The notes: generated from the sequence alone by a model not told the origin. A stretch of 64,000 bases of DNA from Arcuatula senhousia (GCA_963971305.1 OZ020306.1:2534842-2598841); one strand, 5' to 3'. Numbered from the stretch's first letter, positions 1 through 12,763 are shown. Made by a program: numbers and translations.

Positions 1-427
1 GTTTTGGTTTTTTTTATATTCAAAAACCTTACTTTTTTGGTTAAAACCTATATTTCTCATCTAAAAAGATTTTTATATTGAAACTTTTTTGAGGTTGTAC
101 AATGTTATATGAGAAAATGTAGCATAGTGACAACCACCAACCAACATGTTGACCAATTTGTGCAAATAATTGTGATAACATAGTATATTTAATTTATTTG
201 ATTGTTTATGTTTTACAATTTATATCTAAATAATTACATTCTAATTTATAACAAGAATTTTGATTGGTTAATAGTACTTCGGTAATGCAGCTTTATTTCC
301 TCGATAAAACTCACTAGCATGTGCCACCTTGACAACAACTTTCGCGAAATAATTTTTAAAATATAAACCGTTTGTTTTGTGCAAATTTATGTGCAAACAT
401 TTCATGTATTTTATCCGAATGTAATTA
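1..427. other. AT-rich non-coding stretch
   Basis: I see no gene here. The stretch is AT-rich intergenic sequence leading up to the hairpin that follows. Confidence 0.6.
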
Positions 428-563
428 TATACATTGAATGCAATATTTTGTAGTTTTTTATTGGTGTGTAAAAGCATGGACCTTTGCACACATTTTGAAA
501 TTTGCTAATGTCCATGCTTTTACATACCAATAAAACAACAAAATATTGCATTCAATGTATACA
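428..563. repeat. Long hairpin (54-bp arms, 28-nt loop)
   Basis: The left arm at 428-481 is the reverse complement of 510-563 with only a few mismatches, separated by a 28-nt loop. The arms share TATACATTGAATGC at their outer ends and AAAGCATGGAC at the loop end. This is either a fold-back MITE or an inverted duplication. Open reading frames of 73 aa on the minus strand run through the arms and I regard them as chance. Confidence 0.8.
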
Positions 564-2504
564 TAAAGTTCAATTATTGTAAGAGGATAAAATCTATTGC
601 TATTTAAATTACTTTTTTGTAAGGTACCAATTTTCTTCCTTTTGCCTGGCAAACCACAAATTTGAAGCATAGAATTCACAGTAACATGTTAATACTTCAT
701 GCATGTGTATTGTTTTTTTTTAGAATAAATGTAAATTTTTTTAGGTAGATATTTATATACTTTAAGGTGACTAGTTATATTTGTTTAGATATTTTATTTT
801 GATTATGATTGTATGTTTTAATCAGAAATAACCATTTTTACATTATATGATCATTAACTTGTTATTTGTTGTAATTAAGATTGGTACTGTATTGCTTTTT
901 CTTGGATGCTAGTTACATACATGTGTAATTTTTTTATCATTTTGCTGTTGTATATAACATCAAATTTCATAGGTCACCACCTGCATTCCTCAATTTTCTG
1001 TACTTAAATCATTACAAATAATTTTGTTAAGTTTCCTCAATAACCATATTTTGGAATAATTTTAAATTTGGCAGGGTGGTCCAGCTTGAGAAACTTTTTG
1101 TCCTAATCGACTATAAGGATGTACTCTGGTCAGGAGCCAAAATCTTAAAGTATTAAACTTTTTTTCTAACCTTGATTTTTGCAATGTTCTTTCTGACCCT
1201 ACAAAGGCAATATACATTAACAAAATTCATAGGTTGCTGTGCATTTTTCTTTGCTACAGACATTTAATGATGACTAATTTTTACGATTTTGTTCATTTTT
1301 AGCCATTTTTGACCAAATTTTGACTATTTTCATGAAAAAAAAATCATCTTTGTGTATAAAACTTTTTCTTATTCTTTCTGATAAGATGTATCTGGTAAAA
1401 ATGAATATATCAAACTAAAAAATATATATGTATGTGTGAATATAAGAAAGGTTTGTCCCATTTTCATGTATTTTAGAGGCAGTTTTTGCCATTCCAAATT
1501 TCTAAAAATGCTGATTTTCTCAATTTTCAAACTTCATTTGTTTTGTGGTTTCTTATTGCAAAAATGAATGACTAGTGAATATTTTTTTTCATGAAATGAC
1601 TTTTCCGCCCTAACCCCTATTTTCTGAAAATGTAACCTGAATTCACCAGCGGTTTAGGGTCTAAATTTTTAAATGGTGATTACTTCAAAACTACTTGTTA
1701 AAACTTAATATTTTTTTGCACAATATGATAAACATATATTTTAAAAATTCACTGCCATTGTTAAATAAATTTTGGATTATTTTAAAGTTATTTCCAAACG
1801 AGATTTCAATGAGACCGAAACCTGAAAAGAATAAATCCTTAAGACATGTCCGACACCTACTTCCTGCTTGGGGTAGGCAAATATGAAAAATTTCCCTCAA
1901 GCTCTTCTCAGAGGCCATAAATTGGAATGATTTTAAATTTGACATGGTTGTTCAGTTTGTAAAACTTTATGTCCTCAACAATTTACAGACCTATATGACA
2001 CCAATTTCCTGTTTGGGGTGGGCTGATATGAAAATTTTCCATCAAACTTTTCTCAGAACATGGGAAGTAGGTGGTTTGACAGACAAACTGAATATTCTCA
2101 GTGATCTACCAATCTGTTTGACACCTACTTAAGTCTCATTCTTCATTTTTTAACTCTATTGTATTTTTGCAGCAATAATATTTGAATAACATTTATATGT
2201 TTTTTGTAACATAAAAAATTGTTAAATATTTCTAATATCATATAAAATCATTAGGAATCTCACTAGTTAATCTTCCTCCACTTCATACATAGACATTGCT
2301 TATCTCTTAATATTATAATTATATTATAAAATCGATTTTAGAGAAACATTTATAGAAACACAGAGAACCAAAAAATCTATTTTGCCTTTATTTATTTTTT
2401 TTTTATTTATTTAATATATTGTTACATTCCAAAATAATTGTTCAAATAGTTATTGCTTTTAAATAAAATATTTTGATTTTTTAAGGTTTTTAAATTTAGT
2501 ATTA
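564..2504. other. AT-rich non-coding stretch with a diverged repeat
   Basis: No gene is supported. Segments at about 1050-1110 and 1920-1980 are diverged copies of one another (both read roughly TTTTAAATTTGRCA, then a GTCCT motif). Segments at 1848-1915 and 1990-2060 are likewise related, sharing a TTCCTGYTTGGGGT core. This looks like an old, decayed tandem repeat. Confidence 0.5.
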
Positions 2505-2546
2505 AGCCAACTGAGCCAGAGGGCCATGTGAGCTTTTGTCATCACT
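2505..2546 (+). repeat. Solo end of the AGCTCAC-hairpin element family
   Basis: The motif around GGGCCATGTGAGCTTTTGTC matches the terminus of the elements at 8985-10195 and 40507-41129. No tandem core follows, so this is a truncated relic. Confidence 0.45.
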
Positions 2547-3093
2547 TGTTCATTCATTTACTTGTTTGAAACCACTGAAAGGATTTCTTTGAATCTTTGT
2601 TCACATGGTCTCAAGGGTGTGCTCTACTTTAGTGATAGCGAGCATCGCAGATGCGAGCCCTACGGCATTGTGCATGTTTTGAGATGTGCCAGAAATATAC
2701 TGACGATAAAACCGGAACAGGTTTACTTTTACGGAGTGAAAAAATAATAGGCACGGAGCAAGTAAAGCAATCACCCTCTGGGCTTATAAAAAATACACCA
2801 TAATCTGTTATGCAAAAATAAAAAAAATAGAAATTCAAAAACTGTGATAAAACCTTTATTTATCCACTTGTTTATTTTTACACACAGATTTTAATTTAAA
2901 CATCATTCGGTCTTTTCCGCTGAAAAACGATTTACCGGAAATTACCGAGCTAGCTTTAGGCAACATCGTCCCATTGACTAGTCATACAAAATGCATGATA
3001 CTGACCTAGCTTTGTTAAATTCTAAGCAAGATAAAGAAATACATAAATTTACTGAATAAAACCTATTCATTATAACAAATAAAAGGTTCTTAC

Positions 3094-3310
3094 CTGAAAA
3101 TGAAAGAAGAGTTCCATCCTGTGGGGTTTCACTCACTCTCCTCAATCCTGCATGATATTTTTTTAATTTTACTTCACCGTTTTCTCCGCCAGGTTTCTAA
3201 ATGTACCTTCTGTTACCAATGCTTCAAATAAAACACTGATACTCAGAAAATCTCACAAAACCTGACAGAATCTGAATGTTGTTTTGGTCTGCTGAAGAAG
3301 CGCGAAATAC
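3094..3310 (-). other. Candidate 5' leader exon of a gene running left
   Basis: Read on the minus strand, the sequence ends in TTTTCAG followed by GTAAGAA, a strong donor at about 3094. The last in-frame ATG before the donor would give only MELFFHFQ before the splice. The stretch is less AT-rich than its surroundings and has a consensus CRE just upstream. No continuation exon is recognised to the left, so the gene product is unknown. Confidence 0.3.
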
Positions 3311-3323
3311 TCTGACAAGGAAA

Positions 3324-3331
3324 TGACGTCA
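3324..3331. promoter_or_regulatory. Consensus CRE palindrome
   Basis: TGACGTCA is a perfect CREB/ATF-type site. It lies about 20 bp upstream of the candidate minus-strand leader exon and the local sequence has several CpGs, which is compatible with a promoter. One 8-mer is not proof. Confidence 0.35.
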
Positions 3332-4705
3332 CGTAATCAATAAAGGGATAATTTCGTCCCCGCTAAATGTCGTCCCAGACTTTTACAGGATTTATTATTT
3401 GCACAAATATTAAAATTGAATTTCTAATAAGTAGTTATTGATCCCAGATATTTTAACAACAACTTTCTCAAGTGCATATGATTTGGAATGGATGGGGTCA
3501 GACTTTGCTACTACCTAATTCCTTTTTTAAAAGTTCCCTCTTTACGTTACACTTAGCCGGTCGAGCACATGGATTTATCTTTAAAAGGTATATAGATTTT
3601 CGATGCTCGCTAAAAAGGCAGGGCCTTAATCATATTATGTACATGTATTCTTTCAAACCAAAAAGGTGGTTGTTGCTATAATTAGAACAGTTGGGTCAGT
3701 CATTAGTTTGTTGGACAATAAAAGTTATTTCCCCGTCACCTTAGTCATTAAAAATATGACCACCCTTTTTGCATTTGTCTCGACAATCATAAGTTAGCAT
3801 GGCAAAATTAGTCTATTGAGATCTACAAAAATAATTGCAGTATCAAAATTTTTCAATCAGCAGTGAACCCCCCCCCCCCCCCCCACACCCCAAAAAAAGG
3901 TCATAAATTGGAAAAGGCAAAGACAAAATCAATTGATGTATTACATCATATACAACCAAACAAAAAACGCATATAACTGCCAAACTACAATCATGCAGGA
4001 AAGTGAACTTAAGTTGAAACGAGAGTGAACTCTGGTACAAATGTACTTTAGGATAGTAAGGAGTGCCCACTTGCATTAGCACATCTGTCAGTTGCATCAA
4101 TCAAGCCTGGGTAAAAGCAGGTAAATGATGACAAGTCTACACTGAACATCTTCTTTGACATCACTTTTAAACTTGGTATACTACATCTTTAGAGTGTTTG
4201 TGCCTCTGGTCATTTAATGTTATATACAGGAATCTTAGTGAGCTAGGCTCTTGAGAACCTCTAGTTTAGCTTTAACTGTGAATGAACACATACAAACCAT
4301 TGTCACTGTCTTTCAAAACTTAATATCTTCTCTGAAACCATTTGACCATATGAAACTGAACTGGAATGATTTTAAGTATAACGGATATTGCATAAAGGAT
4401 AATGTGATGTCATTCTAAAGGTTCTATAATCATTTTAAAGGTTGTCTTATGGAAGTTTTATTTTGTCTCTTTACAACTTTATAGATGAGTCTACTTTTTT
4501 CTTGCTGGTAGGGAATGATACAAGTCTTTTTAACATGAGAGTTGTCAGATGATTCAGTGTAGGGGCTATAACCCTTTCAAGGAAAAATTGGTGATAATTT
4601 CATTATTGTCATACACATTATACAATGTAAGCTTTTGCAGATAGAGAATAGATGTTGTCTATTAAAATACAGGGATTTGTTTGAATCTTATGTATTGTAT
4701 TTTTA
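3332..4705. other. Non-coding stretch with a poly(C) run
   Basis: No gene is supported. A homopolymer of about 18 C residues sits near 3868-3885. The 85-aa minus-strand frame over it encodes a glycine run from this homopolymer and is not a gene. Confidence 0.5.
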
Positions 4706-4862
4706 GTCTTGGGCTAATGCAAGACAGCAAGCAGTGACCTCTGGTTATGTTGAAGACTGCTGGCTGTTTTCCATTGTGATTTTTAAATTGCCATTCCCTC
4801 AATGTTAGTTGTGTTGAGTACACTTATTCCACATCTCTTATTCGTTTATTTATAGCTCGATA
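4706..4862 (+). repeat. Dispersed family A, partial old copy
   Basis: The segment aligns with the 3' half of the copies at 22566-22896 and 40115-40448. It shares the order GAAGRCTGCTGGC, TTGTCCATTG, AAATTGCC and TTATTCCACATCTCTTA. It is clearly more diverged than those two copies. Confidence 0.6.
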
Positions 4863-4900
4863 AAAAGCTCTTAAAGGTTCTTTATTCCCCAACTATATGG

Positions 4901-5040
4901 AATTAGGTTTGACAGTTACCTTCCCAAGTTGGTGGGTTCCTCTGGGTACTCTGGTTTCCTTCACCATTAAAACTGACTGCCCTACATGGCCCAGGTGTGT
5001 GGATAAAGGGTGTTAAACACAAACACACACACACACACAC
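4901..5040 (+). repeat. SINE 3' fragment with (AC)n tail
   Basis: This is homologous to the body of the SINE at 19579-19850. It shares GGTTTGWCAGTTACCT, GGGTACTCTGGTTTCC, AAAACTGAC and CCCAGGTG, and ends in an (AC)n tail. The tRNA-like head is missing. Confidence 0.65.
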
Positions 5041-5264
5041 CTTAAAGGCTTTTTAGATCTGCTTACAATTGTAGTGTATACAACAGAAAGGTTTTACAAG
5101 TCATTCATTTTATGGTACTGCAATGGGTGACTATTGTGTTGCATTTCTTATTTACTTTTCTTCCACACAGAAATGTATAATATAGACTTCAAAAAGAATT
5201 AAGTCTAATTGCTTCTGTGTTAATTTCATTTCTGTACAAACAAGATTGCTACGTGTAGCCATGT

Positions 5265-6170
5265 GTCCCCCGCCGCATAAAAGTTGTGTGGTATGACAAT
5301 TCAAGCAATACATTCTCTGAGAAACGATAGAAATAGGTTGTCAAAATATGGGATGATCACCTATTTACAGTACCCTATCAGTGTGTAAAGTTTCAGCAAC
5401 ATCCGTTCAGTAGTATCCGAGGAGTTGCACCCACAAAAATGTTTGATATGACAAAGTCCCATTTTTTTTTTGGACTGGAAAATCACAAATTTGTAAATAA
5501 CTCGAAAATTGTATATATTGTTTAAAAATTTTTTTCGTATTATTATAGAGTACCTTTTGTTCTATCAGCCTACAAAATTTCAGAACCCTGTGCACCTAGG
5601 TAACCGAGATATTGGATGTCCTATATTTTGACTTTCTTCCCTGTTTCCATGGAAACGGTGGCCATTTTGAAAATTTCAAATATGGGATGATCACCTACTA
5701 ATAGTACCCTATCAGTGTGTAAAGTTTCAGCAACATCAGTTCAGTAGTGTCCGAGGAGTTGCACCCACAAAAACGTTTGACAAAGTCCCATTTTTCGGAC
5801 TGAAAAATAACAAATTCGTAAATAACTCGAAAACCGTGAATAATGCTTCAAAAATTTTTTTCGTATTATTATAGAGTACCTTTTGCTCTATCAGCCTACA
5901 AAATTTCAGAACCCAGTGCACCTAGGTAACCGAGATATTGAATGTCCTATATTTTGACCTTTCTTCCCTGTTTCCATGGAAACGGCGGCCATTTTGAAAA
6001 TTTCAAATATGGGATGATCATCTACTAATTGTACTCTATCAGTGTGTAAAGTTTCAGCAACATCCGTTAAGTAGTGTCCGAGGAGTTGCACCCACAAAAA
6101 ACGTGACGGACAGACGGACGGACGGACGGAGACCATTACTAAGTCCCTCCGACGTGTTGCGGCGGGGGAC
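5265..6170. mobile_element. Tandem-core element R1 (Helentron/DINE-like)
   Basis: The ends are a perfect 13-bp inverted pair: GTCCCCCGCCGCA at 5265-5277 and TGCGGCGGGGGAC at 6158-6170. The core has three copies of a unit of about 330 bp, with equivalent points at 5381, 5715 and 6042. A (GGAC)n microsatellite at about 6108-6132 follows the core. The right end folds as a hairpin between GTCCCTCCGAC and the terminal repeat. Short frames with PSVCPS-like peptides are translations of the microsatellite. Confidence 0.7.
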
Positions 6171-6829
6171 AATTATATAAATTGTAATACTGTTTTCATA
6201 TACATGTACATGTATGTGATGCAATATACATATTATTATATAAGAAAGTGTTTTATTCAATCTTTGACTATTTGATAGATATTTTTTGCATGATATTTCA
6301 GATGCTTCAGTCATGAGTGTAAATCTTTTAACATTGTATGTATCTTTAAACATTAAGAGAAACAAGTTTTTAAACAAATCTTTAATCGTAAATTACAAAG
6401 CAATATTTAACATATATAATTCCCATAAGTGACAATTGTTTATCAAAATAATAAAATGCATACTAAATTATTAGCATAATTCTACATACATAGTATGTAC
6501 AATGTATATACATGTAGCAGCTCCACCCCTACTTATGCATTGATAAAAAAATAAAGCTCAAAACAATTTACCTTACATTCAATAGCATGAAATACTTTGT
6601 CCACAAATTTACAAATTAGGTATAGTAATCTCTTAATGGTCAAGAAAGATAGTAGCACATTAGAATACAAACAAAAGTTGGCACCATGTACATGTATGTC
6701 CTGTCTGTCCCCATCAATAAAATCATGAATTCTATTTTTATTCCCCTATACTTTTGTAAACAGAAAATAAAATAAATTTCAAACTAATTAAAACTAACAT
6801 TGCTAAAAACTGTCAATTTCACTCTCAAA
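6171..6829. other. AT-rich non-coding stretch
   Basis: I see no gene or clear repeat here. Several ACATGTACATGT-type motifs are low-complexity. Confidence 0.5.
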
Positions 6830-7040
6830 GGTCCAGATCCCGGGAGTAACTACATGTACTACTGGGGCATATGCATACCAAGTTTCACTATAGTAGGACT
6901 TTTTGTCCTTGAGATACATGTATGGAGGTGCTCAGAAAACTTGAACATTGATATGGTAATCAATGCTGCAGATGTAGCGGGTAAAGCATTTGTTACACTT
7001 ACACTTAAGTCTTGCTCTGCTCAGCAAGCAAGACAAAAAA
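6830..7040 (+). repeat. Truncated copy of the R4 element family
   Basis: It contains one core unit related to 13307-14030, with TACTGGGGCATATGCATACC, an AAGTTTCA motif and a TGGAGGTGCTC motif. It ends near 7040 in a GCAAGCAAGACAAAAAA terminus similar to the R4 end. The frame at 6800-7081 is a shadow of this repeat. Confidence 0.6.
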
Positions 7041-7760
7041 ATGCAAAAGCACTAAATACATGTAATTTTATACAGAAATGATCTGATGAAAGTTAGAATC
7101 TTGTTTTATGTATAGCTGAAAATAAGAAGCAAGTGTCAATAAGACATTTAATTTGGTTACCAGTATACATGTATTCCACATGCATTTGCATAGAGTAATA
7201 TCTAATGACCAATATTTAAGCAAAATGATTGGAAGAAAGATAAGGTTTGGATTTACTATTGACCTTAACAACTTACTGTATAGATAAATTGTAGTTTATA
7301 ATATAGTTCATTTTGATATTGACAATAAAGAACAATTTTCACAAAGGAAAAGCGAAATTTGTGAAAAAATGTTGTCTTAAAGAATTAATAGTGAAACTGA
7401 AATTTTCAAACTTCAAGGGGCATAACTCTAAATTTTCCAGAAGTACAATTGATTTACTATAGATAAAATTAAATTTCAGCTTAAAATAGCAAAAATGTCA
7501 ATGTCAATGCATAATATATATGTATGGTACTTTTATCAAGAAATAAAATGTGATGGATTTTTGTTGTTTTAAAAGAAAATCTCTTTTCCAAAGAATGAAT
7601 TCTAAAAATAAAAAGACCAAAGCATTTTAACAAAATCAAATAAAAACACAACAAATATGGTCACAAAATAAATAATTCATGACATTGCCAAATAGTCTAA
7701 CAATAAATTAAATAAAGCATAACAACAACAAACAAGGGGTTGCACTAAGTCGTGCTAAGC
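7041..7760. other. AT-rich non-coding stretch
   Basis: I see no supported feature here. Confidence 0.5.
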
Positions 7761-8501
7761 ATACCCCCACTCGGCCATTCAGAAAACAGGAAGTAGATGA
7801 CCGACTGACCTGGAAAGGGGAGGCACGTTACAACTCATCATGCTAAAGCTGTATACCAAATTTGAAATCAATCCCTTCTCTAGAAGCCGAAAAATCTGTT
7901 ACGAAAAATTGTCTATTTTTGACCCATAAAAAGTCTAAGTCAGCTCGGAAAACAGGAAGTAGATGATGGACTGATCTGGAAAGGGGAGGCACGGTATAAC
8001 TAATCATGCTGAAGCTGTGTACCAAATTTGAAACCAATCCATCCAGTAGAAGCCGAGAAATCTGTTACGAAAAATTTCACTTTTCAAATTTTTTACCCTT
8101 AAAAGTCTAAGTCGGCTTGAAAAACAGGAAGTAGATGATGGACTGACCTGGAAAGGGGAGGCACGGTATAACTCATCATGCTGAAGCTGTGTACCAAATT
8201 TGAAACCAATCCATCCAGTAGAAGCCGAGAAATCTGTTACGAAAAATTTCGCATTTCAAATTTTTTTCCCCCTAAAAAAGTCTAAGTCGGCTTGGAAAAC
8301 AGGAAGTAGATGATGGACTGACCTGGAAAGGGTAGGCATAGTATAACTCATCATGCTGAAGCTGTGTACCAAATTTGAAACCAATCCATCCAGTAGAAGC
8401 AGAGAAATTGAACCGGACGGACAGACGGACAGACGGACGGACAGACGGACGGACGGACAAGGTGATTGCAATATAGCCCCCTCTCTTACGAGTGGGGGTA
8501 T
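7761..8501. mobile_element. Tandem-core element R2 (Helentron/DINE-like)
   Basis: Perfect 13-bp inverted ends are ATACCCCCACTCG at 7761-7773 and CGAGTGGGGGTAT at 8489-8501. Four core units start near 7785, 7951, 8123 and 8298, a period of 166-175 bp. A GGAC/AGAC microsatellite lies at 8414-8458. The right end forms a hairpin between ATAGCCCCCTCTC and the terminal repeat. Confidence 0.7.
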
Positions 8502-8984
8502 AATAATATGACATTCCTTGTCAAACAGTAAGTTTTACATAATATGTAATTATAAAATTATTAAATATACAAATGCATGAACTAAATTAATATAAGTACC
8601 TAAAAACCAATGCAAAATAAAACTTTACTTTGACAATTCTATTATCTAGCACCCATAAATCACAACTTTGATTTTTTTCAATTTTTTGCTTGATGGAATG
8701 ATAAGACTGTCACAATGCATGTATGGGTATGAAAATGAATTCAAGATGACCCTTTCTAAACCAAAACGAATTTTTTGGTCATAATACTACTAAAATGTAT
8801 TATACATGTAAATGTACTTGTACATGTTTCATTTAATTTGTATATGTAAGTAAAAATAATGATATAAGTATTACACAAGGTTGTATCAAAACTACAAACC
8901 TATATGTGCAAGCACAGGTTTGAGAAAACAAAAATGCATACTAAAAACAGAGATCATTTACATGTATATACATGTACATGAAAA
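8502..8984. other. AT-rich non-coding stretch
   Basis: I see no supported feature here beyond ACATGTA-type low complexity. Confidence 0.5.
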
Positions 8985-10195
8985 AAGTGAAGGAGTCGTC
9001 TCAATGGAGAGATTCGTAGAGCTTTCGATGCTGAACAAGGTAGGTTGCTTCTGATTTTCTCTATCTTTTATACTTTTTGAGTTATAAGCCAAAAACAATG
9101 GTCTGACCCCCCTACTCTATTTTTAGCAATGGCGGCCATGTTGGTTGGTCGATATGTATATAATTCACAAACTTGATAGAGGACATCCTAAAGATCATGT
9201 ATACCAAGTATCAATGCAATCCCTTCAGTAGTTTTAGAGAAGAAGATTTTTGAAAATCAGTGTAAATTCATGGAAAAAACAGTTAAAGGGGAATAACTCT
9301 TAAACGGCTGATCTGACAATTAAGACCCTGAAATCATTTTTGTAAATCTCAATGAGCTAAACAATTCTGCAATGCTAACTTTTCCTCTAGCTCTAACGGT
9401 TTTCAAGATATTGTCCAAAAACTGCAAAAAATGGTCAAATTTGATGATTAAAGGGCAATAACTCCTATAAGGAGTTGTTTCACAACTTTGACTCAATGGA
9501 GAGATTCATAGAGCTTTTGATGCTGAACAAGGAAGGTTGCTTCGGATTTTCTATATCTCTTATACTTTTTGAGTTATAAGCCAAAAACAATGGTCTGACC
9601 CCCCTGTTCTATTTTTAGCAACGGCGGCCATCTTGGTTGGTCGACATGTATATAATTCACAAACTTGGTAGAGGACATCCTAAAGATCATGTATACCAAG
9701 TATCAATGCAATCCCTTCAGTGGTTTCAGAGAAGAAGATCTTTGAAGAAAAGTTAACGGACGGACGACGGACGGACGACGGACGCTTAACGATGACAATA
9801 GCTCACATGACCCTTTGGGTCAGGTGAGCTAATAACTCCTATAAGGAGTCGTCCTACAACTTCGACTTAATGGAGAGTTTTGTAGAGCTTTTGATGCTGA
9901 AGAAGAAAGGTTTCTCCGGATTTTCTCTATCTCTTATACTTTTTGAGCTAAAAGCTAAAAACTATGGTCTGACCCCCCCTGATCTATTTTTAGCAACCGC
10001 GGCCATGTTGGTTGGTCAGCGTGCACAAATTTCACAAACTTAGTAGAGGACATCCTAAAGAGGAAGTGTACAAAGTTTGAAAGTAATCCCTTCTGTAGTT
10101 TCAGAGAAGAAGATCTTTGAAGAAATGATAACAGACGGACAACGGACGCTTAACGATGACAATAGCTCACATGACCCTTCGGGTCAGGTGAGCTA
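8985..10195. mobile_element. Tandem-core element R3, AGCTCAC-hairpin family
   Basis: Three core copies begin near 8991, 9468 and 9843. They share GGAGAGATTCRTAGAGCTTT, a GGTCTGACCCCCC motif and a GCGGCCATSTTGGTTGGTC motif. Microsatellites of the GGACGACGGAC type lie at about 9756-9784 and 10134-10148. Each is followed by a hairpin (9799-9831 and 10163-10195) whose arms are TAGCTCACATGACCC and GGGTCAGGTGAGCTA. Two hairpin ends suggest a nested or tandemly inserted pair. Confidence 0.65.
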
Positions 10196-10347
10196 AAAAG
10201 CTATATTTCACTAAAAATACATTGTACGTTTATAGATAGACATAAGCAGCACATATATTCTGAAGATTTGATTTTTCTCAGCCTCTTTATCAGCAAAGTC
10301 AGGTCATGCTGAGATAAACACATGATCGTTCAAGGATCCCAGTCATT

Positions 10348-11867
10348 TTAAACGAAACATCTGGGTAAGACAAGGACAGCACAGGATCGACCATAGATCC
10401 TGGTGGTAAAACTTTCTACGATCCCTATCTCATCCTTCAGTGGATCATACAGCTGTATCAGAGTCGACAGATAATGGTCACCATTGATGCCCCCTACCAC
10501 ATAGATCTTCTGATCAATCACACATACCCCTGCTTCACGAATGTTCATGCTACGCTGACATAATGTCCATTGGTTTGTACTGGGGCAATATCTCTCTATT
10601 GCAATCACTGGAACAGGGAAGCCATAATTGTCCTCAATATTGCCCCCTAATACAAACAGGTTACCTTGAACCTCAGCCATGGAGTGGTTCATCCTCATCT
10701 GAAGCATGGGAGTTTTCTCCTCCCAATTATCTAACTGAGGGTCGTAACAGAGAAACTTTTTAGTACTTCCTGTCAATGTCTGTCCTCCCGATACAAATAT
10801 CTTACCTCCACAGACCGCTCCAGCGTGACCATACAAATGTCTGTCTAAGGGACATTTAAACTCCCACTCATTCTTTGATATATCGAAACATTCCATGGTG
10901 TACATCACTTTATTTTCATCTTGACCAGCAATAGCATAAATCTTATGATCAACTGCTACTAAAACAAAATCTTTTCTGGGTTCATTCATGGGTGTAAGAT
11001 CATACCACCTGTCAAATCGAGCATCATACCTAAAACATCTTGCCGTAGCAATTTCATTCTGGCTGCTGTCATATTTACCACCACATGTGTACATAAAATT
11101 GTCTACAACCACTACAGCAGGGTTATAAAGTGGGACAATAGTATCCCTCAGATAGTCACGTCTCTTAGTTTTCAGAGTGTAATGTTCCAGGTTTTGAGCA
11201 TGACACATGACGATAGACTTCATGTCTGACCTTACTTGTGTCCTTGATGACTGTAACATTGACTGTTTACCCACCACTATGTGGTAATCTTTAGCTTCAG
11301 TCAGCTGCTGAGCACAGTCACGATTCTGTTGCATTATGGGTACCAGACTGACCTTTTCAACCAGTTCCTCCCCTGATAGGAGAGGGAGTCTGATGTTCTT
11401 CATCAACAGCGCTACAGCTGCTTCCCTTTCTATAGGGTTAAAGTCGATCCATCGTAACAATGTTTGAAAGAGTAAGTACTCAGAGGTCATGTTCAGACTG
11501 TTCTCCTGTAACAGCGATGACAACTGTGACGTAGATAGTGTGTAATACTGCTCCGTCTCCGCTACAGTCTCAAAGTTACACAAGATAAACTTCTTAGCAA
11601 TCCCATGAAGACTTGACAAGCTGTAAAGCTCTGCTAGATTTAGGATATCCACACAATTCCCCACTGTGATTGATGACTCCAGATACTTGCTACATAGACT
11701 GACGGCATCATTGATCTGTAAGTGTGTGGCTGCAGCTAGTACTTCCTCTACATTATCAGAGTCCAACTCTAAGATGCCGGTATAGGCAAATTCTACAATG
11801 ATCTCGAGACCACACCCAGTTATACCCTTCAGATCCACACTATCCTCACGACTCTCTCGCATATTTC
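10348..11867 (-). CDS. KLHL-like gene, coding exon 2 (BTB end, BACK, Kelch)
   Basis: This exon encodes residues 90-595 and the TAA stop at 10348. The acceptor is TTTTTCAG ending at 11868. The BTB C-terminal half has FAYTGILELDSDNVEEVL and AATHLQI at residues ~117-142. The BACK domain spans about 160-270, with CVDILNLAELYSL and LLRWIDFNPIEREAAVALL. Five or six Kelch blades occupy about 335-590, marked by CGGKYD, IAGQDE, SGGQTL, LGGNIE and VGGING. The blades carry the usual Tyr/Trp spacing (for example FDRWYDLTPM and NEWEFKCPL). A single exon holding BACK and Kelch is common in invertebrate KLHL genes. No breaks were seen. Confidence 0.92.
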
Positions 11868-12495
11868 CTGAAAAATAAGAAACATGTAGAAATCAATACA
11901 CAGAGGCACTGCATTAATCATGCACAAAGATGATGGATTTTTAGAGATATAAAAAGTGCCTACAATACACAGTTACATTTTTGTAAGAAAAACTTTAAAA
12001 GTTAACATTGTCAATCTTACACTCTTTTATATGCTGTTAATTATATATAACATGTACAAAATGCAGGACATTTGTTAACTAAATATGCTATCCTGTTGAT
12101 AAAAAAAGAATTTATTATTGATTATTATTATTTAAAATTTTGCTGTTTGATTGTCATATACATGTACATGAATACTACACGTACAAATGTATATTGTATC
12201 TTAATTGTTTCTTTCAAATATTATTACTGCTGTTTTATGTAATTCTTTCATTATACTTTTTATTTTTGATAAGGAAATTTGTATAGTATGCATTAACTAG
12301 CAATTAAGTTCAAACATGAACTTAATCAATATAATTATTTTCTGTTTTATTAAAGAAAAAAAAAGACAACTAATAATTACAAATATAAAATACATGTAGT
12401 TCATGTAGTTACATGTTATGAGTTTAGTATTTTTTTAGTATAAAAATGAGTACTGGTACAATTAGTTTACACAATAAGCATGCTAAGAGTTGTAC
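11868..12495 (-). other. KLHL intron between the coding exons
   Basis: GT-AG intron of 628 bp in AT-rich sequence. No feature is recognised inside it. Confidence 0.8.
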
Positions 12496-12763
12496 CTGTA
12501 AGCATAACTTGGAAATAGTCACTACATGCTGCCATAACTGCCTTATGGACAAGATGTTTAGATCCATCCGCACACAAGGCATAGTCACAGAGTATTCCAC
12601 CTTTACGTAACTCTTGTAAACCTTTCATCACTTTGGAGCAGTAGTTCTTGGCCACCAAAGACATACTTATATTGTCATATTCTTCACACTGTGGCTGTTC
12701 CATGGGTTCCATGGGGGTCACTGAGGTTGATGGCCGCTGTTGTTTACGTGGTGACAGAGGCAT
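12496..12763 (-). CDS. KLHL-like gene, coding exon 1 (BTB start)
   Basis: This exon encodes residues 1-89 plus the first base of codon 90. The N-terminus is a Pro/Gln/Glu-rich stretch of about 40 residues. The BTB fold then begins, with GGILCDYALCADGSKHLVHK and the characteristic MAACSDYFQVMLTG helix. The exon ends ACA-G at 12496, and the intron opens GTACAA. The splice joins to GA-AAT-ATG of exon 2, restoring a Gly codon. If translation ran on, it would stop after eight unrelated residues. The ATG at 12763 is chosen because it is the first in frame and lies just inside the exon. Confidence 0.85.

Noticed and set aside
3843..4100. An 85-aa Gly-run protein
   Set aside because: The glycine run is the poly(C) homopolymer; there is no other support.
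6054..6172. Short minus-strand proteins with RPSVCPS motifs
   Set aside because: They are translations of the GGAC microsatellite and the R1 hairpin.
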